Of a DNA stretch of 45,461 nucleotides, positions 1 to 10,228 are shown in pieces. How positions within the stretch are numbered: position 1 is the first letter of the stretch; each line of letters starts with the position of its first letter. Both the position numbers and the translations under genes were made by a program. A model generated the notes under the pieces. That model was not told where the DNA came from. It saw nothing but the letters and a program-made list of their open reading frames with translations, and did not search any database. Origin of the DNA: Thalassospira sp. MCCC 1A01428 (GTDB taxonomy: Bacteria > Pseudomonadota > Alphaproteobacteria > Rhodospirillales > Thalassospiraceae); contig NZ_JFJZ01000037.1 of the NCBI RefSeq assembly GCF_002115825.1, positions 1 through 45,461 on the forward strand, written 5' to 3'.

Positions 1-2
1 CG

Positions 3-242
3 GCCAGCGATTATGACTTCACCTTTTTGGCCCCTTGCCCGTCGTCAGGCCTTATCATTCACGGGACTCGTGATGAAAATGTGCCGCTTAATTCGGTTAC
101 CAAACTGGGCGACAAGCTGAATTCCCAAAAAGGTATCGAAGTCAGCATGTGCCTGATCGAAGGTGCTGACCACTATTTTGCCAAACAGCAGGAAGAAGTG
201 GTTCGCCAGACATCTTCCTATCTTGACAAACGCGGCGCCTAA
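3..242 (+). CDS. Alpha/beta hydrolase, C-terminal fragment (start lies before the window)
   Basis: The reading frame is open from base 3 and ends at TAA 240-242, so only the last 79 residues are present. What remains matches the end of a small alpha/beta hydrolase of the dienelactone-hydrolase or COG2945 type. The segment LIIHGTRDENVP carries the acid-loop Asp after a beta strand. GADHYF carries the catalytic His close to the C terminus. The nucleophile (GxSxG) lies upstream and cannot be seen. The substrate cannot be inferred. A hairpin with a T-run follows 45 bases after the stop, before the convergent anmK gene. Confidence 0.8.
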   Translation, partial: ASDYDFTFLAPCPSSGLIIHGTRDENVPLNSVTKLGDKLNSQKGIEVSMCLIEGADHYFAKQQEEVVRQTSSYLDKRGA

Positions 243-285
243 AACGCACCTGCAGGTTTTTGGTAACAGCCAAAACCGATGAAAT

Positions 286-323
286 ATAAAAGGGCTGCCT
301 GGAAAATTCAGGCGGCCTTTTTT
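286..323. terminator. Terminator between the hydrolase gene and anmK
   Basis: An A-run and AAAAGGGCTGCCTG are followed by a short loop, CAGGCGGCCTTTT and more T residues. The arms pair with a small internal mismatch. It lies between two convergent genes and can act as a rho-independent terminator on the plus strand, and partly on the minus strand because the left arm begins with an A-run. Confidence 0.7.
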
Positions 324-1423
324 GTTTGGTACAAACGCCCGCCCGGGCACGGCGCGCCAACCCCGGTGGTGCCCGGAAAACTAAGCGGCAGGTTCTCCAG
401 ATGACGCACGGCAAGATACCCGAAACATTCGGCCTCTACAGCATCGCCATCCCAGTCCAGTTCGTCAACTGACCGGACGGCAACACCAAGATTCTCAGCC
501 AGTTTTGCCATAACAAAACGGTTATGACGCCCACCACCACATATAAACCATTGCAAAGGCGCCACCGGCAAATGGTTAACCGCCGCCACAATGGCAGAAA
601 CGGTACATTGCGATAAAGTCGCGGCCCCATCCGCCAATGTCAGCCCGGCTTCGGCAATCAGGCTGTTCATCGTCGCGGCCATATCTTCACGATCCAGTGA
701 TTTAGGCGGAACACGGTCAAAATAGGCATCTTGCAGAAATGTCATCGCCACGAACGCGTCAACCTGGCCCGATAATGCCGTTGCCCCATCCTGATCAAAC
801 GGGTTGCCGGTATGATGCAGCATCCAGTCATCGATCCGGGCATTTCCCGGCCCGCAATCAAATGCAATAAGGTCTTCGTTCGGGCCAATCCATGTCACAT
901 TTGAAACACCGCCGATATTAAGCACCGCCACTGGCGCATCAATTCCGGCACTTTTGATCAGGGCCGCATGATAAACCGGGGCCAAAGGCGCGCCCTGCCC
1001 CCCTTGGGCAACGTCAGCCAGGCGAAAATCGGCAACAACGGGAATGTTTGTAAGCTCTGCCAGCAAATAAGGCGTTCCGATCTGGCGGGTAATTCCGCTT
1101 GCCGGTTCGTGAAAAACGGTCTGCCCGTGAAAACCGATCACATCAATATCGGCAGCAACCATGCCGGACTGCGCCAGCAATGCTATCACGGCATCAGCGT
1201 GAAGTTTTGTTAAGTCATCGGCGACAACATGTTCACTGTTCGTGGCAGAACGGTTGCCAAAAAGGCCCCGTATTTTCTCGCGCAATTGCGGTTCATAGGG
1301 AACAGAAACAAAATGCCCGGTTCGACGGACTTCGACCCCGTCAGTTTCAATAATCGCGGCATCAACAGCATCCAGCGATGTTCCGCTCATCATGCCAATT
1401 GCCCGGTACCACTTATTTTGCAT
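308..1423 (-). CDS. anmK: Anhydro-N-acetylmuramic acid kinase AnmK
   Basis: AnmK phosphorylates and opens 1,6-anhydro-MurNAc to MurNAc-6-phosphate in the cytoplasm, a step of peptidoglycan recycling. The 371-residue product matches the usual family length. Near the N terminus is the family signature GMMSGTSLDAVDAAI. It also has GFHGQTVFHEP and DCGPGNARIDDWM, typical of this ASKHA-fold kinase. The frame is open to a GTG at 1450. I chose the ATG at 1423 because GGAGG lies 7 bases before it and the protein then begins just ahead of the kinase signature. It is convergent with the hydrolase gene and divergent from tyrS. Its 3' end overlaps the terminator hairpin, so that hairpin mainly serves the hydrolase gene. 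Confidence 0.93.
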   Translation of the reverse strand: MQNKWYRAIGMMSGTSLDAVDAAIIETDGVEVRRTGHFVSVPYEPQLREKIRGLFGNRSATNSEHVVADDLTKLHADAVIALLAQSGMVAADIDVIGFHGQTVFHEPASGITRQIGTPYLLAELTNIPVVADFRLADVAQGGQGAPLAPVYHAALIKSAGIDAPVAVLNIGGVSNVTWIGPNEDLIAFDCGPGNARIDDWMLHHTGNPFDQDGATALSGQVDAFVAMTFLQDAYFDRVPPKSLDREDMAATMNSLIAEAGLTLADGAATLSQCTVSAIVAAVNHLPVAPLQWFICGGGRHNRFVMAKLAENLGVAVRSVDELDWDGDAVEAECFGYLAVRHLENLPLSFPGTTGVGAPCPGGRLYQTKKAA

Positions 1424-1737
1424 CGGTTGCCTCCGCCGTGCAGATCTCACGCATCATGTTTCAGGTTGTCACCCAATCTGAAACCGAAATTTCCCCGCCT
1501 TTATACGGCGAGCCTGCATTGTTCATGCAAACTGTTTAACATCCGATAACCAGCCCCGTGCCCCTTTAAAACGCGCCGTAAATTTCGCCCAGTCGCATGG
1601 CAAACGAACCCGACAAATGTATCCGTGCGCGATGGTTGCTGTTTTTGCCGATTTTGTGCTAAATCATCGCCCGCAGAGTGGCACGAACGCCAACTGCTTC
1701 GCATTTGACAATCACAACATAACATAGCGCAAAAACA
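1424..1737. other. Intergenic region between divergent anmK and tyrS
   Basis: This 314-base gap separates two divergent genes and must hold both promoters. It contains an exact TTGACA at 1705-1710, but no good -10 hexamer lies 16-18 bases downstream of it, so I do not call a promoter. I see no small gene, tRNA or T-box-like element. Confidence 0.5.
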
Positions 1738-2991
1738 ATGACTGAAATGAAGTCTGATTTTCTCCGCGTCATGAACGAACGCGGTTACATCCACCAATGC
1801 ACTGATAACGAAGGCCTTGATGCCTATGCGTCAGAAAAAAAGGTGGTGTGCTATGTGGGTTATGATTGCACCGCAGACAGCCTGCATGTCGGGTCGCTGG
1901 TTTCGATCATGATGCTGCGCTGGCTGCAAAAATGTGGCCATAAACCCATTGTTCTGATGGGCGGCGGCACCACCCGCATTGGCGACCCCACCGGCCGCGA
2001 TGATGCCCGACCGGTTCTGACCGATGACATCATCGCTGGCAACATGGCTGGCATTCGCAAGATTTTTGAAAAATTCCTGACCTTTGGCGATGGTCCGACC
2101 GACGCCATCATGGTCAACAATGCCGATTGGCTTGACTGCATCAATTACATCAGCTTCCTACGTGATTTTGGCCGTCATTTTTCGGTCAACCGCATGCTGA
2201 GCTTTGATTCCGTCAAGATCCGTCTTGAACGCGAACAGTCGCTAAGCTTTCTTGAATTCAACTACATGATTTTGCAGGCGTACGACTTTGTCGAACTGGC
2301 ACGCAAATATGGCTGCGTTTTGCAAATGGGCGGATCAGACCAGTGGGGCAACATCGTTAACGGTGTTGAACTGGGCCGCCGTGTTGACGATGCCGCCCTG
2401 TTTGGCCTGACAACGCCGCTGATCACCACCGCATCGGGTGGCAAAATGGGCAAAACTGCATCAGGCGCGATCTGGCTGAACGAAGAACGTTTGTCTGCCT
2501 ATGATTACTACCAGTTCTGGCGCAACACCGAAGACGCCGATGTCATCAAATTCATGAAGCTGTTCACCGAACTGCCAATGGAACAGATCGCGGAATATGC
2601 CAAATTTGAAGGGGCGGCCATTAATGACGCCAAAAAGATTCTGGCGTTTGAAGCAGTGAAATTGTGCCGTGGCGAAGAAGCCGCCCTTACAGCAGCAGAA
2701 ACCGCACGCAAAACCTTTGAAGAAGGTGTTTTGGCCGATAGCCTGCCGACGGTGGAAATCGCCCGCGCCGATCTTGATGATGGCATTCCGGCATTTGATT
2801 TGTTCCGTCGTGCCGACCTGGCAAAAACCGGCGGTGAAGCCCGTCGCCTGGTGAAAGGTGGCGGTGCCAAAATCAACGACGAAAAAGTCGATGACGAAAA
2901 CCAGGTTATTACTGCCGCTGCAATTGACAGCACCGGGGTTATCAAACTTTCCGCGGGTAAAAAACGCCACGTTTTGATCCGCCCGGTTTAA
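1738..2991 (+). CDS. tyrS: Tyrosyl-tRNA synthetase TyrS
   Basis: TyrS charges tRNA-Tyr with tyrosine. The 417-residue length is normal for the bacterial enzyme. The class I signature HIGH appears as HVGS at about residues 50-53, after [10 protein letters not shown]. The KMSKS loop appears as KMGKT near residue 236, after TTASGG. The anticodon-recognition region is followed by a C-terminal S4-type RNA-binding domain ([13 protein letters not shown]). The ATG at 1738 gives a family-like N terminus. No strong ribosome-binding site precedes it, and a second in-frame ATG follows three codons later. A strong terminator follows 25 bases after the stop. Confidence 0.96.
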   Translation: MTEMKSDFLRVMNERGYIHQCTDNEGLDAYASEKKVVCYVGYDCTADSLHVGSLVSIMMLRWLQKCGHKPIVLMGGGTTRIGDPTGRDDARPVLTDDIIAGNMAGIRKIFEKFLTFGDGPTDAIMVNNADWLDCINYISFLRDFGRHFSVNRMLSFDSVKIRLEREQSLSFLEFNYMILQAYDFVELARKYGCVLQMGGSDQWGNIVNGVELGRRVDDAALFGLTTPLITTASGGKMGKTASGAIWLNEERLSAYDYYQFWRNTEDADVIKFMKLFTELPMEQIAEYAKFEGAAINDAKKILAFEAVKLCRGEEAALTAAETARKTFEEGVLADSLPTVEIARADLDDGIPAFDLFRRADLAKTGGEARRLVKGGGAKINDEKVDDENQVITAAAIDSTGVIKLSAGKKRHVLIRPV

Positions 2992-3014
2992 GCAACCCTC
3001 GTCACTGTGATTTT

Positions 3015-3054
3015 AAAAACGCCCCGGCATAATGGTTGCCGGGGCGTTTTTTTT
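3015..3054. terminator. Strong bidirectional terminator between tyrS and the yhdP-like gene
   Basis: AAAACGCCCCGGCA (3016-3029) and TGCCGGGGCGTTTT (3037-3050) form a perfect 14-bp stem with a 7-base loop. Eight T residues follow on the plus strand. The complementary A-run on the left allows termination of the convergent gene as well. Confidence 0.93.
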
Positions 3055-3089
3055 CATACCTGTATACCAATGCCGATATACAACACCTG

Positions 3090-6000
3090 TTACCCCGGTT
3101 TGGCCCCGGTAATCAGGTTACGAAAGACACCAGGAACAATGGTCGAAAGCGGATTAACCGAAATATCGGGGTTTTCCACCGCGCCTTCAACCGTATAAGT
3201 CGGGGCAAATACACCGCCGCCTTCTTCACCAACCAGCAAGTCACCGATCAACGGTATTTTACCCAGTACCGAATTGAGCGCATAAAACGGCACGATAGAC
3301 CCCGCCAGCCGGATTTCATCGGTTGCCAGATCAATACTGCCATTTGCGGTAACCCCGATGGCGGCACCATTTGCGGCCACCTTTGACAGGGTTAAAACGT
3401 CATTGGCGTAGGTAAAATCACCGTCCATGGCATCAAAAATAATGCCTTTTCCCTGCAAGGAATCAACAAGACCCAGCAGCGATGCCGCATTAAGCACCCG
3501 CGCACCTAATGGCGCATTCACAATCCGGAAATTTTCGATATGGGCGCTACCTGTAAAGGGTTGCGAATATTTGTGGTCATCCACCATCCCCTGAACATTC
3601 AGTTTGCCACCGCGCAAATCGCCATACAGGTCGATAGCAGCCAGGAACCGTCCGGCATCATCCGATGTCAACTGGACCTTGCGCTTGCCACCGTCAACCG
3701 GTTCGACATGGGCAAATAGATCCGCTGTACCATCCAGCTTGCCATTCAGAACAATAGATCGCCATTCGTCCCCTTCAACATGGATAGAGCCCTTAAGCCC
3801 CTTTACCACCTGATCACGGGCTGCCAGCAACTCACCAAAATCGAGGAAAATTTCCTTTTTGCCACCGCGACGCGATGTTTCTTCACCAATCCCGCCACTT
3901 GCCGGGCCTTGCGGCGCTGTTTCGGCGCTGTTGGCGTCGCGGCCATTACCGTTGTCTGCCGATGTTGATGACGTCGAAATAATCCATGGGCGGGCATCAA
4001 ATTTATCAGCGACCACTTCAATTTCAGAATCCTGATTGCGGCGGCGATATGTGATCTTGCCATTTTCAACCACCGGGTTATCGCCTTTGGCGTAAAACCT
4101 TTTGGCTGTCAGATTAATGTTTATAATCGAAAATTCGGGTTTATCGGCTGATGATGCAGAGCCAGCAGTCCCCGCATCCTGCCCGCCACTTACGGACGCT
4201 CCCATATCTTTTGCCGTGCCGTTTTCGGACAGGAACGGGCGCAAATCAACCTGCTCGCCAGTCACATCAACCTGCAAAACACCGTTATCTTTCACAACCA
4301 GGGTGCCAGAAAGGCCGCTATTTTCGCGAAAATGCCCATTTGCCAACTCGAAATAGGCCTTGTCGTCCAGCTTGTTATCACCGCGCCATCGCCCGCTGGC
4401 CAAAATTGCCGCGTCGGGTGCAGTCAAATCAATCTTGCGAACAACACCGCCACCGTCATCCTTAAACACCACATCAAATGCCAGCTTCGAGGGTTGCTGC
4501 GCATCCTTGTGGTAATTGGCCTCGGCTAGATCAATAACGCTATTGGTAAGGTCGGTTTTGCCCGAAACCTCCACGTTTCCGGCCCGTATCACCTTTATTT
4601 CAACATCACCGGTCGCCGTTCCATGCAGGAAAGACGACACGTCAACGCCGATATCGTTCAATACCGCCAGATCAAACGTCCCGCCCAATTGATAATGGCT
4701 GGTCAGAGGGGTTTTATCGTCAAAACTTTCAACCCAGTTGATGGTGTTATGACCCTGCCCCATTCGGGCATCACCCGTTAATTCCAACCCCTTGGTGTTA
4801 ACCTGCAATTCAAAGCTGCCCTCTGACAGGTCCAGATCGCGAAAAGCATTACTTACCTTTGCCTTTTCGATACGCGCAGCTGCGGCAACGTCAACATCAT
4901 CAAACGATAAATCAGACAATAATGGAAAGGACAGTTGAACACGCGTGGCCTGGCTGCCCGAAAGCTGTTTGGGGTCAATCCCCAGTTTTTTGGCAAAGCC
5001 CAGCGGCGGATGATCAATCAGATTCATGGCATCGCGCACACCGCCATGCACCACAAATTCTATATTGGCAAATTCGTTATCGGTATCAAGTTTGGAAAAA
5101 ACCAGCTTGGCGCTGTCCACTTCGATGCCGCTTGCCGCACCGCTATCAACAAAGATGCTAAAACTGTTGGCGTTAAATTCGGCATGACCGGCGGCTTTTT
5201 CCACCTTTGGCATTCCGGGTAAATATTGCACATCAATATCAAACATGGTCATGTCACCGGCCATGTGGTCAATTGCGGCGTCGCCGTTTTCCCCCCGGTG
5301 CATGGCAAGATCAATTTGCGCACGATGAACGCCGCCACCTGACAAGTTTTTAATCACCCATTCGCGCGGATTGTCACCCAATGTTTCCGGCCACAGGTTA
5401 CCAAGGTCATTAGTCGCAACATTTGTTACTGCTGCTTTCAACTGCACGGCCCAATTGCCAAGTGGATGATCAATATTGGCATTACCTTCGAGGCCGCTTT
5501 CACCTGTTTTTAACTGAACATCGCGAAAGGCCAGCTTGCCCGGAACATAGCTGATCGTCGCCTTGCCGCCGTCTATATCGTACACAGCGTTTAAAGGCGT
5601 CGGTAACTGAACACGCCCTTTGCCAACATCAAGCCGGGCAACAACATTTAACACACTGCCATCTGCCCCCAGATCAGCATCAAAATCGCCGGACACCGGC
5701 AAATCAAACCGGTCCATTCCGATAAAGTCCGACGAAATTGTCGACAGCGAGGCCGGGATAACATTGCCAATATGCGCCTTGACGGCAATGCGTTCATCAT
5801 GAGTGGAATAACTGGCCGTTGCTGAAAGGTCGGCAGTCATATCGCCAGCCCCGATCGACATTTTCATATCGGAATCTATACCGTTCGCACTCCGCGCCAA
5901 GCGAATATCTGCATCAGGGGCCGACCACACAACACCCAAAAGCCGATCCTCGACCTTCAGGTCAGCTTTATAAATGCCAAAACTTTCAAAATAGGCCGCC

Positions 6001-6968
6001 GCAGGAAAATCAGCAGCCTCGCCCGATAAAATTGCCACGACCCGGCGCATTAATGTACTGCCAGACAACAATTCCTGTTCTGTCTGATCAACAGCTTCGG
6101 GCTTGGCAACGTCCTTGTCATCATTGGTAACTTTGGTGCCATCCCCGATATTTTCACCAACGGTGCCCTTGCCTGCATTATCTGTCATGGCAGGGTTGGC
6201 TGCGGGGCTGTTACCGGCATCGGGCATAGTTGTGGCCGGGGCATCACCAACAGCATCCGCTGCATCAGCAGCATCATCCTGATTTTGACCAGCCGGGTTA
6301 GCGGTACCATTTGCACCGGTCAGCGACGATGTTTCGTCATCCTTTGACGTTGTCGCGGGTATTGGTGCCGTCATGACCGCCGTATCATCGGGGGTTGTCG
6401 GTGTTTGCATGTCGGGCACCCGCGCCGTCGTTGCATTGGCGCCCTGGGCATCTTTGTTTTCGCTGCCATTTGCATCGGCACCGGGCAACACATTGGCCAG
6501 GTCCCCCGACAAACCAACATCAAAGCTGCCATCACTATGGCGCACCAGGCGCATACGTGGCGCAATCAGATCAACTTCACGAAGGGCCAAAATACCGTCG
6601 AAAAGGGCGCGACTGGAAAAAACCACATCGGCAGCGGGCATGCGCAACATTTCACGGCCATTGGCCTGGCGCACTGAAATCTGACGCATCCGAACATCAA
6701 ATTTTTCTTCCCAACCCCGCCAGACCAGAACCATGTCTTCGACATCAAATTTCAGATCACCAGAGCTTTTATTAAGCTCTGCCAGAATGTAAGGGGCAAT
6801 GCGGTTCAAGGATACCGGACCTTGCGACAAGCGCCATATTAACACACCGGAGAATACACCCACAAACAGCACGCAAAACGCGAACAGTGATGCCACAATC
6901 CCGGAAATTTTTTTAACGTGCCTCAACGACCTGTATTCTCCAAACCTGCTTACATCCTGTTTTTTCAA
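3090..6968 (-). CDS. Large YhdP/AsmA-type envelope protein
   Basis: The 1,292-residue product has a short cytoplasmic N terminus, one membrane anchor (about residues 21-46) and a very long periplasmic part. The pattern is that of YhdP/DUF3971 proteins with an AsmA-like C-terminal region. These form long beta-rich hydrophobic grooves and in other bacteria move phospholipids between the inner and outer membranes. Residues 163-298 are a low-complexity Ala/Asp/Thr/Asn/Gly-rich stretch. Two shorter such stretches lie further on. The frame begins at a TTG (6968) with no good ribosome-binding site. Another in-frame TTG lies 16 codons later (6920), preceded by GGAG. The start is therefore uncertain, and a 9-codon ORF ends just upstream. 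The gene is divergent from glnE and convergent with tyrS. Confidence 0.82.
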   Translation of the reverse strand: MKKQDVSRFGEYRSLRHVKKISGIVASLFAFCVLFVGVFSGVLIWRLSQGPVSLNRIAPYILAELNKSSGDLKFDVEDMVLVWRGWEEKFDVRMRQISVRQANGREMLRMPAADVVFSSRALFDGILALREVDLIAPRMRLVRHSDGSFDVGLSGDLANVLPGADANGSENKDAQGANATTARVPDMQTPTTPDDTAVMTAPIPATTSKDDETSSLTGANGTANPAGQNQDDAADAADAVGDAPATTMPDAGNSPAANPAMTDNAGKGTVGENIGDGTKVTNDDKDVAKPEAVDQTEQELLSGSTLMRRVVAILSGEAADFPAAAYFESFGIYKADLKVEDRLLGVVWSAPDADIRLARSANGIDSDMKMSIGAGDMTADLSATASYSTHDERIAVKAHIGNVIPASLSTISSDFIGMDRFDLPVSGDFDADLGADGSVLNVVARLDVGKGRVQLPTPLNAVYDIDGGKATISYVPGKLAFRDVQLKTGESGLEGNANIDHPLGNWAVQLKAAVTNVATNDLGNLWPETLGDNPREWVIKNLSGGGVHRAQIDLAMHRGENGDAAIDHMAGDMTMFDIDVQYLPGMPKVEKAAGHAEFNANSFSIFVDSGAASGIEVDSAKLVFSKLDTDNEFANIEFVVHGGVRDAMNLIDHPPLGFAKKLGIDPKQLSGSQATRVQLSFPLLSDLSFDDVDVAAAARIEKAKVSNAFRDLDLSEGSFELQVNTKGLELTGDARMGQGHNTINWVESFDDKTPLTSHYQLGGTFDLAVLNDIGVDVSSFLHGTATGDVEIKVIRAGNVEVSGKTDLTNSVIDLAEANYHKDAQQPSKLAFDVVFKDDGGGVVRKIDLTAPDAAILASGRWRGDNKLDDKAYFELANGHFRENSGLSGTLVVKDNGVLQVDVTGEQVDLRPFLSENGTAKDMGASVSGGQDAGTAGSASSADKPEFSIININLTAKRFYAKGDNPVVENGKITYRRRNQDSEIEVVADKFDARPWIISTSSTSADNGNGRDANSAETAPQGPASGGIGEETSRRGGKKEIFLDFGELLAARDQVVKGLKGSIHVEGDEWRSIVLNGKLDGTADLFAHVEPVDGGKRKVQLTSDDAGRFLAAIDLYGDLRGGKLNVQGMVDDHKYSQPFTGSAHIENFRIVNAPLGARVLNAASLLGLVDSLQGKGIIFDAMDGDFTYANDVLTLSKVAANGAAIGVTANGSIDLATDEIRLAGSIVPFYALNSVLGKIPLIGDLLVGEEGGGVFAPTYTVEGAVENPDISVNPLSTIVPGVFRNLITGAKPG

Positions 6969-7179
6969 TCAAACCATTAACGCAGCACAAGGCAAAGGGT
7001 TTCCATGACTTTACCCTAAATTAAAACTGATCTGACATGAGGTGTTGTTTACAGAGCCTTTTTGTCATCACCAAGAGAGGTTATGACTAAAGTGTGATTT
7101 AAGATCAAAAAGATGCTGCCAGAATACCGTGCGCCCACGTAAAAGGGTGATGGCACCCTCAACCAAAGGAAGGCCCAAC

Positions 7180-10161
7180 GTGACCCTCGCCTGGACCCAA
7201 CAGATACTGCCTGCCCCCTTTGACGCGGAACGCTGCAAAACCGGCTTTGAACGCTGGCTTGATCTTGCGCGCAAACCGGTATGGGAAAGCATGGCCGAAC
7301 GGTTTGCGCAAATGGCAGAGAACCCTGATCAGCATCAGGTTCTGGCGGCCCTGTTTGGCAACAGCCCCTATCTGACCAGCCTTGCCCTGCGCGACCCGGA
7401 TACGATTGCGGAAGCCTTTGACAAGGGCTTGGAGCACGCATTTGACGTAGCATTGGACGACGTGAAATCAGCCGCCAGCGCAGCAGGGACCGACCAGCCA
7501 ACAGCGATGATGCGTGTGCGCCGGGCCAAACGCCGGGCAGCACTGGTTATTGCCCTGGCCGATATCAGCAAAAGCTGGGACCTGGTGCAAATTACTGCCG
7601 CGATCAGCAAAACCGCCGAAACGACGTTGAATTACACATTGGCACACTGCCTGTCGGCAACAGCACGGCAACGTAACCTTGCCATTCCCTACCCCGATGA
7701 CCCGCTGCGCGAATGCGGCATTTATGCCATTGGCATGGGTAAACTTGGCGCCAATGAACTTAATTATTCGTCCGATATCGACCTGATTTTTCTTTATGAC
7801 GGCGAAAAAATCGGCTGGGTTGACCCCGACCGCATGCAGCAAATTCTGGTGCGTATGGTGCGTGATGTCACCCGGATTATGGAAGAACGCACCGGCGACG
7901 GGTATGTTTTTCGCACCGATTTACGCCTGAGGCCCGATCCGGCGTCCACCCCGCCCATTCTGTCGGCTTTGGCCGCTGAAACATATTATGAAACTGTGGG
8001 GCAAAACTGGGAACGGGCCGCAATGATCAAGGCCCGCATTGTGGCGGGCGACTACGCCGCCGGGCAGGAATTTTTAAAAATCCTGCGCCCGTTTGTCTGG
8101 CGTAAACATCTCGATTTCCTTGCCATCCAGGATATTCATTCGATCAAACGGCAAATCAATGCGCTTCGCGGCGGCAGCAAGGTCAATGTTCCTGGCCACA
8201 ACATCAAGCTGGGCCGTGGCGGCATTCGCGAGATTGAATTTTTTGCCCAGACCCAGCAATTGATCTGGGGCGGACGCGAGGTATCCTTGCGATGCAGAAG
8301 CACCTGTGATGCCCTGCGTGAATTATGCGAATTCAAACAGATATCCGATGTGGTTCGCGACGAGTTGCTGGAAGCCTACGAGTTTTTGCGCAATGTCGAA
8401 CATCGCCTGCAAATGACACATGACCAGCAAACCCAAACCCTGCCCGAAACCGAAGAAGGCCTGGCCGCGTTGGCGTGCTTTTTGGGCTATGACACCAGTG
8501 ATGGCTTCAAAAGCGACCTGATGGGGTATTTGCGCCGGGTTGAATCACATTATGCCGAACTGTTTGAAGAGGATTCCCCGCTGGGTGGCAGCGAAGGCAG
8601 CCTGGTGTTTACCGGCACCGAAGACGACCCCGAAACCATCGAACAATTGCGCCAGATGGGTTTTGAAAATGCCAGCATGATTTCAAGTACGGTGCGGGGC
8701 TGGCACCATGGGCGATATCGCGCCACCCGGTCGCGCCGCGCCCGCGAGATTTTAACCGAACTGATGCCCACCCTGCTTAAATCCCTGTCAGAAACCACCA
8801 ACCCCGACATGGCCTTTCGTGCCTTTGACGAATTTTTAAAAGGCCTGCCGGCCGGGGTACAGCTGTTCTCATTGCTAACAGCCAACCCGGAACTATTACG
8901 GTTGCTGGCTCAAATCGCGGGCACCGCCCCGCGCATGGCTAAATATCTGGGGCGTAATGCCAGCGTGCTGGATTACGTTTTGATGTCAGGCTTTAACGAT
9001 GAATTGCCCGATGCCCAAACCATGCTGAACCAGTTAAACGAACAATTGTCCCAGCCCGGTGCGGAAATGGTGGAACAGTGGCTTGATATTGCACGACAAT
9101 GGGCCAACGATCAGAAGTTTCGCATTGACGTGCAAACCATTCATAACCGTCATACGCCGCATCAGGCAGGCCGGGCATTGGCCGATGTGGCCGATGTGGC
9201 CATTCGCGGGTTATTTCCACGCATCGCCAAAGATTTCGCCCAAAAACATGGCGGCTTTGATGAAGGCGGACTGGCGGTATTCGCCCTTGGCAAACATGGT
9301 GGGCAGGAACTCTCGCCCGGGTCCGATCTGGATATGGTTTTTGTCTATGACGTGCCCGAGGGATACGATGAATCCGATGGGGAAAAACCCCTGTCGCCGG
9401 GGCATTATTTTATCCGGCTTAGCCAGCGTTATATTAACGCCCTTTCCGCCCCCACAGCCGAAGGCGTGCTGTTTGAAACAGATTTGCGCCTGCGCCCCAG
9501 CGGCAGCAAAGGGCCGCTTGCCTGCCACTTCAACAGCTTTGATGCCTATCAGAACAACGAAGCCTGGACGTGGGAGCATATGGCATTAACCCGGCTGCGC
9601 CCGGTATATGGCCCGGAAAAACTGCAACAAAAGGTCATGGCGTGCACCCGTACCGTTTTATGTAAACAGCGCGACCCGCATAAATTGCTGCGCGATGTTT
9701 ACGATATGCGCAACCGCATGGCCGCCAGCAAGGGCAGCGATCAGGCGTGGGATGTTAAATTACGCCGCGGCGGATTGGTTGACCTGGAATTTATTGCACA
9801 ATATTTGCAATTAAATCATGCCCATGATCATCCTGAAATCCTGTCTTCGACCACACGGAAAGTATTTAAACGCCTGGGCAAGGCCGGTATTTTACCCGCA
9901 GAAGAAGCCGCATGGCTGGCCAATGCATCGTCATTCTGGTTGGCATTACAAGCCATGATCCGCCTGACCACCGAAGGTCGGTTTAATCCTGACAATGCCA
10001 GCACCGATTTGCGCCGTATGCTTGCCAGTGCCGGCCAGTGCGAGGATTTCGCCGAACTGGAACAAAAACTGGGCGATACGGCAGATGGCGTAAAACAGAT
10101 TTATGATCGATTGATAACAGAACCCGCCGAAAAATTGGGGCCGGTTCAACAGCCAGACTGA
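7180..10161 (+). CDS. glnE: Bifunctional glutamine synthetase adenylyltransferase/adenylyl-removing enzyme GlnE
   Basis: GlnE adds AMP to glutamine synthetase and removes it, under control of PII, to match nitrogen assimilation to supply. The protein has two nucleotidyltransferase domains. The first has GMGKLGANELNYSSDIDL at about residues 185-202. The second has ALGKHGGQELSPGSDLDM at about 702-719. Both keep the GSD/SSD-xD metal-binding pattern. The frame is open from GTG 7129, with an ATG at 7150. I prefer GTG 7180 because AAGGAAGG lies 6 bases before it, giving 993 residues. The other starts have no properly spaced site. A perfect 8-bp inverted repeat overlaps the stop codon, and bcp follows 67 bases later, possibly on the same transcript. 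Confidence 0.93.
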   Translation: MTLAWTQQILPAPFDAERCKTGFERWLDLARKPVWESMAERFAQMAENPDQHQVLAALFGNSPYLTSLALRDPDTIAEAFDKGLEHAFDVALDDVKSAASAAGTDQPTAMMRVRRAKRRAALVIALADISKSWDLVQITAAISKTAETTLNYTLAHCLSATARQRNLAIPYPDDPLRECGIYAIGMGKLGANELNYSSDIDLIFLYDGEKIGWVDPDRMQQILVRMVRDVTRIMEERTGDGYVFRTDLRLRPDPASTPPILSALAAETYYETVGQNWERAAMIKARIVAGDYAAGQEFLKILRPFVWRKHLDFLAIQDIHSIKRQINALRGGSKVNVPGHNIKLGRGGIREIEFFAQTQQLIWGGREVSLRCRSTCDALRELCEFKQISDVVRDELLEAYEFLRNVEHRLQMTHDQQTQTLPETEEGLAALACFLGYDTSDGFKSDLMGYLRRVESHYAELFEEDSPLGGSEGSLVFTGTEDDPETIEQLRQMGFENASMISSTVRGWHHGRYRATRSRRAREILTELMPTLLKSLSETTNPDMAFRAFDEFLKGLPAGVQLFSLLTANPELLRLLAQIAGTAPRMAKYLGRNASVLDYVLMSGFNDELPDAQTMLNQLNEQLSQPGAEMVEQWLDIARQWANDQKFRIDVQTIHNRHTPHQAGRALADVADVAIRGLFPRIAKDFAQKHGGFDEGGLAVFALGKHGGQELSPGSDLDMVFVYDVPEGYDESDGEKPLSPGHYFIRLSQRYINALSAPTAEGVLFETDLRLRPSGSKGPLACHFNSFDAYQNNEAWTWEHMALTRLRPVYGPEKLQQKVMACTRTVLCKQRDPHKLLRDVYDMRNRMAASKGSDQAWDVKLRRGGLVDLEFIAQYLQLNHAHDHPEILSSTTRKVFKRLGKAGILPAEEAAWLANASSFWLALQAMIRLTTEGRFNPDNASTDLRRMLASAGQCEDFAELEQKLGDTADGVKQIYDRLITEPAEKLGPVQQPD

Positions 10162-10166
10162 ACCGG
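10141..10166 (+). other. Stem-loop over the glnE stop codon
   Basis: CCGGTTCA (10141-10148) and TGAACCGG (10159-10166) form a perfect 8-bp stem with a 10-base loop that includes the glnE stop. There is no T-run, so it is not a typical rho-independent terminator. It could be an mRNA-stability or attenuating element between glnE and bcp. Confidence 0.4.
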
Positions 10167-10228
10167 TTACCGTTTGCTACCTTATAAACAACATCGATTA
10201 AACTGCCCAAAACAAAGGACGACCAGAG

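Noticed and set aside
1705..1737. TTGACA as the -35 of a tyrS promoter
   Set aside because: There is no -10-like hexamer at 16-18 bases, and the start codon would fall too close.
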